Program-made: the position numbers and the translations under genes
The notes under the pieces: model-generated
Database searches by the model: none
The model's input: the letters and a program-made list of their open reading frames with translations, nothing else
What the model was told of the DNA's origin: nothing
Shown: piece after piece, positions 45,770-53,326 of the stretch
How the letters are laid out: each line of letters starts with the position of its first letter
Numbering within the stretch: position 1 is the stretch's first letter
DNA from: JBCCCJ01 sp039029315
GTDB taxonomy: Bacteria > Bacteroidota > Bacteroidia > J057
DNA length: 64,000 nucleotides
Assembly: GCA_039029315.1 (NCBI GenBank)
Contig: JBCCGK010000012.1
Location: forward strand, 62,001 to 126,000
Reading direction: 5' to 3'

Positions 45770-47560
45770 TCAGGATTTGATCCAACTTTGGCTCCAATGT
45801 TTGCCTCCTCCAAGAAGTTCGACCACATAACATGCAGGGGAAAGATGCTGCACATCTAATCGAATTCTTTGCTGTTTTAGCTGGAATTGCTCCATCACCA
45901 GGCGTCCTTGCAAATCGATGATGCGCACAGTCCATCCGTCAGCTGGCATTGGCAAAGAATCGTCCAGGGACAAATTCAGGAAATCTGTCGCTGGATTTGG
46001 GAATTGTTGGATCGCAGTCTGTTCCAATATTTCTATCAAATTGGATCGCTCAACAACCAATTGGATAGTGTCCAGGATAAGTGTCAGATTGTTCGCTCCC
46101 GGATTGCGAGCCTGACAGCTGTAGATTCCAGAATTGGCATCTGTCAGGTGCGACAACCATAGACTATTGCTATTCACTGTATCGAATGCTGTCCCATTGT
46201 GGAACCATATGTATTCATTGTCGGTCAATTGACTATCGATGGGCATGTGTAGTTCCACGCTATCTCCCACAGCGGCTACAATCAGGTTATCCAAGGGGTC
46301 AATCACAGCCTGTGTCCAGTATACAAATGCTCCCGTGGCTGCAGTAATATTGGGAAGAATATCTTCAAACGTGAATCGGTTCTGGTCCATGAACAAGGTG
46401 GACAACACTGGCAAGGCTGTCAAGGAAGGACAGCTTGTCAATTGATTCCTGCTAAATCTGAGATCCTGCAAAAATGGATTGTCTGAGAAATCCGGTACGA
46501 CTCCCTCCAACTGATTGTCCATAACCAATAGCGTGTTCAGAAAGGGACAGCCGGGAAGCGATGTCAAAGGTCCTGACAAATTCGTATTGATTGCATCCAG
46601 ACGCTCGAGTTGGGGCAAGGAAAAATCAGGGAGAGGGCCTGGCTTGAGAGGATTCTGTGACAAATTAATAAACTCAACCAATGGCATGGCATCAAAAGCA
46701 GGTACACTATCCAACTCATTCATGAACAGATCCAAACGCTCCAGCTTCGGCAGGTTAAAGTTTGGGACAGTGCCCTGAAGATGGTTTCGCTCCAAATCCA
46801 GAATTTCCAGACTGATCAAGCCACTCAATTGGGGAATGGTACCGCTAAGCTGATTTTCATTGATGGTAAAGATGATAAGTTCCGGATTCTGAAGATCCGG
46901 GATTCTCCCTTCCAGATTGTTTCCTTCCAGTTGAAGAATCCGTAAAGAGCCTAAATGACTGAGGTCCGGAATGGTATCACTGAGTTGATTGTCAGTCAAT
47001 GTGATTCTATCGAGCAAGAGTGAATTGGGAAAGTTGGGAATGTTCCCACTCAATTCATTATTGGAGAGGAAAATTCTCGTCAGATTTGGACAACCTGAAA
47101 AATCCGGCAATGGACCATCAATCTTATTATGCAGGGCTTCCAGAATCGACAATTGAGGACAATTGGAGAAATCGGGCAAGGGACCAGTAATGCCATTCCC
47201 AGTCAGTTCGATTGAAAATATTTCAGGGATGGAAGAGAAAGCAGGTAGCGGTCCATCGATATCGTTTCCCTCGATTTCAATCATTTCCAGCTTTGGCAGC
47301 GCCAGATCAGGAATGGTGTCGGTCAAATTATTGAGAGACAGAGAGATTTTCTGAACCCGACCTGTGGTTGTATCCATCGTGATTCCATACCAACCAATCA
47401 CAGGCTGTGTCAAATCCCAGGTATTATTCCAATTGGGACCTCCTGTCTCGTTGTACAAGAGGACAAGTTGCATCGAATCTGAAGGGTGGGCAGATTGGCC
47501 CAAAACATTCAAAGCCGAAACCAGACAGAGATAGAGAGAGAAAAAGGGTTTAATATTCAT
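45770..47560 (-). CDS. Secreted leucine-rich-repeat protein with Ig-like and T9SS domains
   Basis: A 596-residue exported protein. Signal peptide 1-21 (ends LGQ). A short LRR N-cap (LYNETGGPNWNNTWDLTQPV) precedes many repeats of the plant-like type with a core LPxLExIxLxxNxLSGxIP (for example LPKLEMIEIEGNDIDGPLP). An Ig-like domain (about 425-510; SNSLWLSHLTDANSGIYSC) and a T9SS sorting domain follow, ending VELLGGGKHWSQSWIKS. The start is the ATG ending at 47560; TTG 18 nt earlier is in frame. It is about 55-60 percent like its neighbour by impression, in the T9SS tail and repeats, so the pair is a tandem duplication. Probably an adhesin or glycan-binding surface protein. Confidence 0.92.
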   Translation of the reverse strand: MNIKPFFSLYLCLVSALNVLGQSAHPSDSMQLVLLYNETGGPNWNNTWDLTQPVIGWYGITMDTTTGRVQKISLSLNNLTDTIPDLALPKLEMIEIEGNDIDGPLPAFSSIPEIFSIELTGNGITGPLPDFSNCPQLSILEALHNKIDGPLPDFSGCPNLTRIFLSNNELSGNIPNFPNSLLLDRITLTDNQLSDTIPDLSHLGSLRILQLEGNNLEGRIPDLQNPELIIFTINENQLSGTIPQLSGLISLEILDLERNHLQGTVPNFNLPKLERLDLFMNELDSVPAFDAMPLVEFINLSQNPLKPGPLPDFSLPQLERLDAINTNLSGPLTSLPGCPFLNTLLVMDNQLEGVVPDFSDNPFLQDLRFSRNQLTSCPSLTALPVLSTLFMDQNRFTFEDILPNITAATGAFVYWTQAVIDPLDNLIVAAVGDSVELHMPIDSQLTDNEYIWFHNGTAFDTVNSNSLWLSHLTDANSGIYSCQARNPGANNLTLILDTIQLVVERSNLIEILEQTAIQQFPNPATDFLNLSLDDSLPMPADGWTVRIIDLQGRLVMEQFQLKQQRIRLDVQHLSPACYVVELLGGGKHWSQSWIKS

Positions 47561-47690
47561 ACACGATACTGACAACAATTCAATATGTACTTTGCAAAAT
47601 ATTCAGAAAATGGGAATACGGCTGATCCAGCATAGGACTCAGATCTGCTTATTCCCATTTTTTCTCTACAATTTTGGATAAGCTTATAAC

Positions 47691-49937
47691 CTAATTGGAT
47701 TTGAGCCACTTTTGCATCCAGTGTTTCCCTCCACCGATCAGTTCCGCCACATATATTCCAGCAGGCAAGTGCCCAACATCTAGCTGAATGTTACGCGCTG
47801 CCAATGGGCCAGATGTCATCACGATTCTGCCTTGTAAATCAACAATCCGCACGGACCAACCTTCTGTGGGCACAAAGAGGGATTCATTCAGCGAGATGCT
47901 GAGCACATCAATGGCAGGATTGGGCGCCAACTGAATATCTGAAGCAAGGATCTTGTCCAACTGATCTGCCACAGAGACCGATACATGAAAGGAATCCAGG
48001 GCCAGCGTTAGTTCAGGCAAAGCCGTATTGGTCGCCAGACAGTGATAGGTTCCGGAATCAGCCAGGGACAAATTATTCAGCATCAGACTGTTCGCATTCA
48101 AGCTATCAATGGCCTGCCCATTGCGATACCAGACATAGTGATTGTCCGTGATCATGCTGTCAATGGGGAAGTGCAAGTCCAGATTTCCTCCAGTGGCAGC
48201 CATCCTATCCTGAGAAGGGGTGGATGCCTGTGGGGAGTAGGAGAAATTGGAGATGCCGGCATTGGGGACCAAGTCCTCAAAGGTCAAATGGTTCCCCAGG
48301 ACAAAGAAGGTGATCAGATTTGCGGCAGCGGATTGATCTGCACAGGAAGTAAATTGATTGTTGCTCAGATACACGGACTGAAGATCCGGACAATTGGTAA
48401 ATGAAGGAATCGCTCCTGTCAGGGAATTGTTTTGCAGATTGAGTGAGGTCAAAGCAGGCAAATCCAGGGAAGGGAGTGTATCAGTCATGCCTCTGTTTCC
48501 AAGACTTAGCGATGTCACCTGACCATTTGTGTTCAGTGATACTCCGGCCCATGAATGCACGGGCTGAGTCAAATCCCAGGATACAGTCCAACTCGTTCCC
48601 CCTGTTGCATTGTATAGTCCAACCAGGATCATAGAGTCGGCAGGATCAGCTGGCGGGGGAGGCGGGACAACTGTCAGGTGAATGGGATAAATTTGAATGT
48701 ACATTCCTGGCAAGGCTGGATTGGTTACTCTACAGATGTATTCTCCATTATCAGCAGTAGTCAGGTTATGCATCCAGAGGCTATTGGTGCTGGTGGTGTC
48801 AAAGGGAACGCCATCTTTACGCCATTCATATATATTGGTGGTGATCATGCTATCTGTGGGATAATGCAGCTCTACGCTCGCTCCATCTGGCAGATTGTAA
48901 TAGGGTTCAATTGGCTCTACATAATCCTGATACGCATAGGTATACAGCAGACTCGCCAGACCGACCTGTGGCAACAGATCCTGATAGGTAAGCCGATTAC
49001 TTGACAGATACAAGCGTGAAAGATTGGTGAATCCTGTCAGTGGTGGACAGGAAGTGAATCGACAACCGGACAGTTCCAAATTCAGCATATTGGGATGTGT
49101 GATGGAATAATTCGGAATCGCTCCATCCAGGTTGATATTCCCATGCAGAAATAGATGTAGCAAGTTCGGGCAATTGGTCAAAGCTGGCAAATGGCCTTCG
49201 AGATCACAATTCTCCATATATAATCCTGTCAGGGCAGGTAAATTGAAATCGGGAATTTGACCTCCCAATTGGGAATTATCACTAAGACTCAAGGTCTCCA
49301 AGGCAGGCATCCCACTGAAATTGGGAATCGAGTTCAGCTTATTCAGATTCAAGGAAACCGACTCCACAAGTGGCAACTGAAAATCCGGAACAGCTCCACT
49401 AAAGTCATTGTCATAGAGTTCGAGACGTTTCAGCTTGACCAAACTATCCAACCCAGGCAAAGTCCCTGCAAAATTATTACTTGACAAGTCTATTCTTTGC
49501 AATTCAGGAAGGTTAAAATCTGGCAATAGGCCTCCAAAATCATTGTTATAAGCCTCAAGTATTTCCAGCTTGCGGCAGGAATCTAATGCTGGCATCGCTC
49601 CGATCAAGTCATTTCCATATACATAAAGATTTTCCAATTCAGGCAAATTCAGATCTGGCAAGGTTCCTGCCAATCCATCATGGGACAGCCATATTTCCTG
49701 GACCCTCCTTGGAGGTATAGTAGTGAGATAGATTCCATTCCAGCTACTTACCGGCATCGTCAGATCCCAGGGAGTATCCCAGTTCGGCCCTCCTGTACTG
49801 TTGAAGAAATTGACCAATTCGAGAGAATCGCCAGTATGGGTTGCTTGGGCGTTCATATGCGTTGGGCCTTTTCCCAGGAAGAAAAAGCAACAACAAAAAG
49901 CTATGATCAGTTGGGAAAACGTATGATTCTTGTTCAT
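47691..49937 (-). CDS. Secreted leucine-rich-repeat protein with two Ig-like domains and T9SS domain (paralogue)
   Basis: A 748-residue exported protein of the same build as the previous one but with a second LRR cap and block (about 448-560, LYNATGGTSWTVSWDLTQPV) and two Ig-like segments (IYEWRKDGVPFDTTSTNSLW, HYVWYRNGQAIDSLNANSLM). The LRRs read LPELENLYVYGNDLIGAMP. The C-terminal sorting domain ends VAELIGGGKHWMQKWLKS, nearly as in the neighbour. The start (ATG ending at 49937) gives a signal peptide; 14 codons upstream in frame have no support. The order LRR-Ig-LRR-Ig-T9SS suggests internal duplication. It lies 130 nt upstream of the shorter paralogue, on the same strand. Confidence 0.92.
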   Translation of the reverse strand: MNKNHTFSQLIIAFCCCFFFLGKGPTHMNAQATHTGDSLELVNFFNSTGGPNWDTPWDLTMPVSSWNGIYLTTIPPRRVQEIWLSHDGLAGTLPDLNLPELENLYVYGNDLIGAMPALDSCRKLEILEAYNNDFGGLLPDFNLPELQRIDLSSNNFAGTLPGLDSLVKLKRLELYDNDFSGAVPDFQLPLVESVSLNLNKLNSIPNFSGMPALETLSLSDNSQLGGQIPDFNLPALTGLYMENCDLEGHLPALTNCPNLLHLFLHGNINLDGAIPNYSITHPNMLNLELSGCRFTSCPPLTGFTNLSRLYLSSNRLTYQDLLPQVGLASLLYTYAYQDYVEPIEPYYNLPDGASVELHYPTDSMITTNIYEWRKDGVPFDTTSTNSLWMHNLTTADNGEYICRVTNPALPGMYIQIYPIHLTVVPPPPPADPADSMILVGLYNATGGTSWTVSWDLTQPVHSWAGVSLNTNGQVTSLSLGNRGMTDTLPSLDLPALTSLNLQNNSLTGAIPSFTNCPDLQSVYLSNNQFTSCADQSAAANLITFFVLGNHLTFEDLVPNAGISNFSYSPQASTPSQDRMAATGGNLDLHFPIDSMITDNHYVWYRNGQAIDSLNANSLMLNNLSLADSGTYHCLATNTALPELTLALDSFHVSVSVADQLDKILASDIQLAPNPAIDVLSISLNESLFVPTEGWSVRIVDLQGRIVMTSGPLAARNIQLDVGHLPAGIYVAELIGGGKHWMQKWLKSN

Positions 49938-50095
49938 AAAATAGGGGTTTGTGTCAATTGGGTAAGTGTGACTCATCAACAGTGGACTTTGGCTACGCCT
50001 CTGTCCATTTATTCGTTAGATAGAAAAACAATTGATAGCTATTTTGGTGTTTTGTGATTAGTCTCTTTCCTTACCAAAACGTAAACAGAAACTTT

Positions 50096-51514
50096 ATGAA
50101 ATATTTCTTGACACTCTTTTCCCTCCTTCTCACAGTGTCTGGCATCTATGCGCAACCTGTGATTGAGCTGGAATTATCTGCTTCTGGGTTCACCCGGCCT
50201 GTAGACATTGTTCATGCAGGAGATGATCGCCTGTTCATTGCGGAGCAGGCTGGAATAATCAGAATTCTTCAGGCGGATGGAAGTATTGCTGCGACTCCCT
50301 TTCTGGATATCGAAACCGCTGTCCGCTATGTAGACAATGAAGAAGGATTTCTCGGTCTTGCCTTTCACCCGGATTATGCCAACAATGGCTACTTCTATGT
50401 GAACTATACGGTTGGCACCTCAACTACAAGGCGCACAAGAATTTCACGATTTGAGGTGTCGCAAAATTCCCCGGATGAGGCAGATCCTGCTTCCGAATTG
50501 ATCTTGCTGGAAATTGCCCAACCCTTCTGGAACCACAATGCAGGAGATCTGGCATTCGGGCCGGATGGTTATCTGTATATTCCTACTGGCGATGGCGGAA
50601 GTGGTGGCGATCCCGGCAACCGGGCACAGAGTGGCCTGAATCTGTTGGGAAAGATCCTCCGAATTGATGTCAATAATGGGACACTCTATGCCATTCCGAC
50701 AAACAATCCTTTCATCAATGACAACAATATCGAAAACGAAATCTGGTCCATTGGATGGCGCAATCCCTGGCGATTCTCCTTTGATCGATTAACCGGAGAT
50801 ATGTGGGTCGCAGATGTCGGACAGAGTGCTTTTGAAGAACTCTCCATGGAGCCTGCCAATAGTCCCGGCGGCCTCAACTATGGCTGGAGATGCTATGAAG
50901 CCAATGCCTCTTACAACCTGAATCCTGATTGTGCTTCCTCTGATCAGTATGTTGGTCCAGTCTTTAATTATCCGCAAAATTCAAGCAATTGGGGCAAATC
51001 CATTACAGGAGGCTTTGTCTACAGAGGACAGGATTTCCCGGCATTGTATGGCCATTATGTCTTTGCGGACTATCACACCAACAACTTCTGGACCTTGCAT
51101 GACAGCATGGGGCAATGGGTGTTGAGTACACAGGGCAAATTGATATCCGGGACCAATAAGGTGAGCACATTTGGGGAGGACAAGGATGGAGAACTGTATG
51201 TGGCCAATCTCAAGAGCGGAGAAATTTTTCGAATCATAGAGACGACTACCTCCATCGATCCTGGAGTAGATCTCGATGTGGAGGTGTTTCCTCATCCCTG
51301 GAAGGACATCCTTCAAGTCCAATTCTCCCGCCCTTTATTGGAATCGTTCACTCTTAGGGTCTGGAATGCCAATGGCCAGTTGGTTCTATCGAGAAAAGAT
51401 GCCGGGACAGATCAGCTAATCCTGAACCGAGAAGGGCTGCCCACGGGAATCTATGTATTAGAGGTGATGAGTGAGGAAGGAATCCTCTATAGACAAAAAT
51501 TGCTGACGAATTGA
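50096..51514 (+). CDS. Secreted glucose/sorbosone dehydrogenase-type propeller with T9SS domain
   Basis: A 472-residue exported protein. Signal peptide 1-20 (IYAQ). The propeller has the PQQ-dependent sugar dehydrogenase signatures RLFIAEQAGIIRIL, NEEGFLGLAFHPDY, NHNAGDLAFGPDGYLYIPTG followed by DGGSGGDPGNRAQ, and SIGWRNPWRFSFD. The last ~75 residues (VEVFPHPWKDILQVQFS onward) are a T9SS type A domain. It probably oxidises a sugar at the cell surface. The relation to the ThuA protein at the left edge is domain-level only. The ATG at 50096 is preferred to a start 42 nt earlier because it begins the signal peptide. Confidence 0.92.
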   Translation: MKYFLTLFSLLLTVSGIYAQPVIELELSASGFTRPVDIVHAGDDRLFIAEQAGIIRILQADGSIAATPFLDIETAVRYVDNEEGFLGLAFHPDYANNGYFYVNYTVGTSTTRRTRISRFEVSQNSPDEADPASELILLEIAQPFWNHNAGDLAFGPDGYLYIPTGDGGSGGDPGNRAQSGLNLLGKILRIDVNNGTLYAIPTNNPFINDNNIENEIWSIGWRNPWRFSFDRLTGDMWVADVGQSAFEELSMEPANSPGGLNYGWRCYEANASYNLNPDCASSDQYVGPVFNYPQNSSNWGKSITGGFVYRGQDFPALYGHYVFADYHTNNFWTLHDSMGQWVLSTQGKLISGTNKVSTFGEDKDGELYVANLKSGEIFRIIETTTSIDPGVDLDVEVFPHPWKDILQVQFSRPLLESFTLRVWNANGQLVLSRKDAGTDQLILNREGLPTGIYVLEVMSEEGILYRQKLLTN

Positions 51515-51647
51515 AGAATATGATTTCAAGGATAGTTCACTCTTCCATTCTTCCATGAAATTATTCTTCCAAGCATGATTTTTTTTTTGTTAATTGATCT
51601 CAGTTTCAACTAATTCGCAACTATACCAACCTTATTCACTATTCACC

Positions 51648-51971
51648 ATGTACGAAATTTATCAAAGCGAAAAATCTCAGGAATACTACTTCCGGCTAAA
51701 AGCAAAAAACGGACAGGTAATTCTTACCAGCCAAGGATACGCCAATAAAGCTGGTGCGCAAAACGGGATAGAATCGGTACGCAAAAATGCAGGAAATGAA
51801 GATCGCTTCGAGAAGAAGACTTCAACCAACGACAAGTTCTACTTCAGTCTGAAGGCTGGCAATGGTCAAGTGATTGGTTCCAGCCAGATGTACAAATCTG
51901 CAAGTGGTCGAGACAATGGCATCGCCTCTGTCGCGCAAAATGCTGACGGAGATGTCAAGGATCTCACCTGA
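51648..51971 (+). CDS. YegP-family (DUF1508) protein
   Basis: A 107-residue protein with two tandem DUF1508 repeats: FRLKAKNGQVILTSQGYANK and FSLKAGNGQVIGSSQMYKSA, each with an xxGIxSV tail (GAQNGIESVRKNA, GRDNGIASVAQNA). The function of the family is not known. It starts at ATG 51648; the reading frame extends 54 nt upstream without family support. A terminator follows 29 nt after the stop. Confidence 0.92.
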   Translation: MYEIYQSEKSQEYYFRLKAKNGQVILTSQGYANKAGAQNGIESVRKNAGNEDRFEKKTSTNDKFYFSLKAGNGQVIGSSQMYKSASGRDNGIASVAQNADGDVKDLT

Positions 51972-52000
51972 CAAGAATCCTTTTACGACTATTTTTTATC

Positions 52001-52030
52001 GGTCAAGCCAGTCAATGGCTTGACCCTTTT
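52001..52030 (+). terminator. Terminator after the YegP-like gene
   Basis: GGTCAAGCCA-GTCAA-TGGCTTGACC, a perfect 10-bp stem, is followed by CTTTTTG. It is typical of a rho-independent terminator. Confidence 0.92.
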
Positions 52031-52210
52031 TGATTCTGGCCCTCCCGCAATCAGATAATAAGCTCTCTTCCCCGCCAAAACCCCCTTCCTTCAGGCTTCC
52101 TGCCTACTTGCTTTTATTCATCTGCACCTTAACACCCCTTTAACATATTTTGTGAGCATCTTAACGATCTCATATATGGATTCAGCCTATCTTTGAACCA
52201 AAACAGCATT

Positions 52211-52963
52211 ATGCAACAATACCTACTCCCCCTCCTACTCTTACTGCTTCCAGCCTGGCTCATCGGACAACATACTTCTGGCATCATCACCTATGAGGAA
52301 GTGGTCCAAATCCAAATCGATCTACCCGAAGAGGTGAAAGCCATGGCGATTGAGATTCCAACTGAAAACAAAACACAAAAAGAGCTATACTTTACAGCAG
52401 AGCACAGTTTGTTCAAAAACAAGGCCTCCGATGAAGGACCAGAAACCATTGAAGCCGATGGCGGAGATTTCAAATTCAAAATGGTCAGATCTATGCCCGA
52501 TAACCAGATCTATAAAAATTTGACTACCAAACAAACTGTACAACTTGAGGAATTTTTTGGAAAGAAGTTCCTGATTGCAGGAGAATTGAGAACCTATGAG
52601 TGGAAGATGACCGGAGAACAAAAACCTATCATGGATATGCTTTGCTTACAGGCCATCAGCGCCGATACCTCCAAGAAAATCGAAGCCTGGTTTACCCCTC
52701 AAATTCCGATAGGTACCGGGCCAGATCTACTCGTTGGCCTTCCGGGTATCGTGCTTGAAATGACCCTGGATGATGGCCAGCGAAAACTCACAGCTACCAA
52801 TATCGAGTTCAAGGAATTCGCCGAGGGAGAGATTGCCGCACCAACCAAAGGCAAGTCTGTTACGCAGGAAGAATATAAAGAAATTGTGGACGAGAAGATG
52901 AAAGAAATGGAGGAAGAAATGGGCGGAAAAGGCGGTGTACGCGTGATTACCAGACACGAATAA
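52211..52963 (+). CDS. GLPGLI family protein
   Basis: A 250-residue exported protein with a signal peptide (about 1-19, ending LIGQ). It has the family hallmark LLVGLPGIVLEM in the C-terminal part, and the earlier ITYEEVVQIQ start of the mature chain. GLPGLI proteins are known only from Bacteroidota and often stand before a TonB-receptor-like barrel, as they do here (53327), though the exact role is unsettled. A MITE-like element lies between the two genes. The C-terminus is rich in Glu, Met and Lys. Start ATG 52211; a TTG 18 nt upstream is in frame. Confidence 0.9.
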   Translation: MQQYLLPLLLLLLPAWLIGQHTSGIITYEEVVQIQIDLPEEVKAMAIEIPTENKTQKELYFTAEHSLFKNKASDEGPETIEADGGDFKFKMVRSMPDNQIYKNLTTKQTVQLEEFFGKKFLIAGELRTYEWKMTGEQKPIMDMLCLQAISADTSKKIEAWFTPQIPIGTGPDLLVGLPGIVLEMTLDDGQRKLTATNIEFKEFAEGEIAAPTKGKSVTQEEYKEIVDEKMKEMEEEMGGKGGVRVITRHE

Positions 52964-52980
52964 TTTTCAAGATGTGTGGG

Positions 52981-53030
52981 CTCGGAGGATGGGGCAATCG
53001 ACAGATGAAGGAGCCAAGCCATCCTCCGAG
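52981..53030 (+). terminator. Possible hairpin after the GLPGLI gene
   Basis: CTCGGAGGATGG and CCATCCTCCGAG form a perfect 12-bp stem with a 26-nt loop, 17 nt past the stop codon. No T-run follows, so termination is possible, not proven. The remainder of 52964-53132 shows no gene. Confidence 0.45.
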
Positions 53031-53132
53031 ATCCCTTCATCAGTATATTTCCTGCATCTTCTCACCTTTGTTGTGACACAGGCATTTATCCTGTGATGTT
53101 CAGCGAATGACCCTCGCTGGAACAGGCTTCCC

Positions 53133-53300
53133 TTAGAGACTGTTTTGGAATCTGTGCTGAGAATGTTTATGGCGTATTTTTTTCTCCGACAAGGCTCTTT
53201 TTTGATCTCATAGTGGGGCTATGAGATCAAAAAAAGCCGCCGGATGAGGAAAAAAGATGCCTACAAAAAATAAGTGATAGATGTTCAAACAGTCCTCTTA
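53133..53300. mobile_element. MITE-like element, copy A (168 bp)
   Basis: The ends GAGACTGTTT (53136) and AAACAGTCCTC (to 53297, one extra base against copy B) are inverted, flanked on both sides by TTA, a likely 3-bp target duplication. The centre has a perfect hairpin (arms 53204-53213 and 53219-53228) within longer A/T-rich arms. It encodes no protein. A second copy lies at 61052-61218. It ends 26 nt before the ATG of the barrel gene and lies between the GLPGLI and barrel genes. Short GAG-start ends with TNA duplications recall IS5-type mobility, so a related transposase elsewhere probably moved it. Confidence 0.8.
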
Positions 53301-53326
53301 TTCCCCAACATTTCAATCCTCCCATC

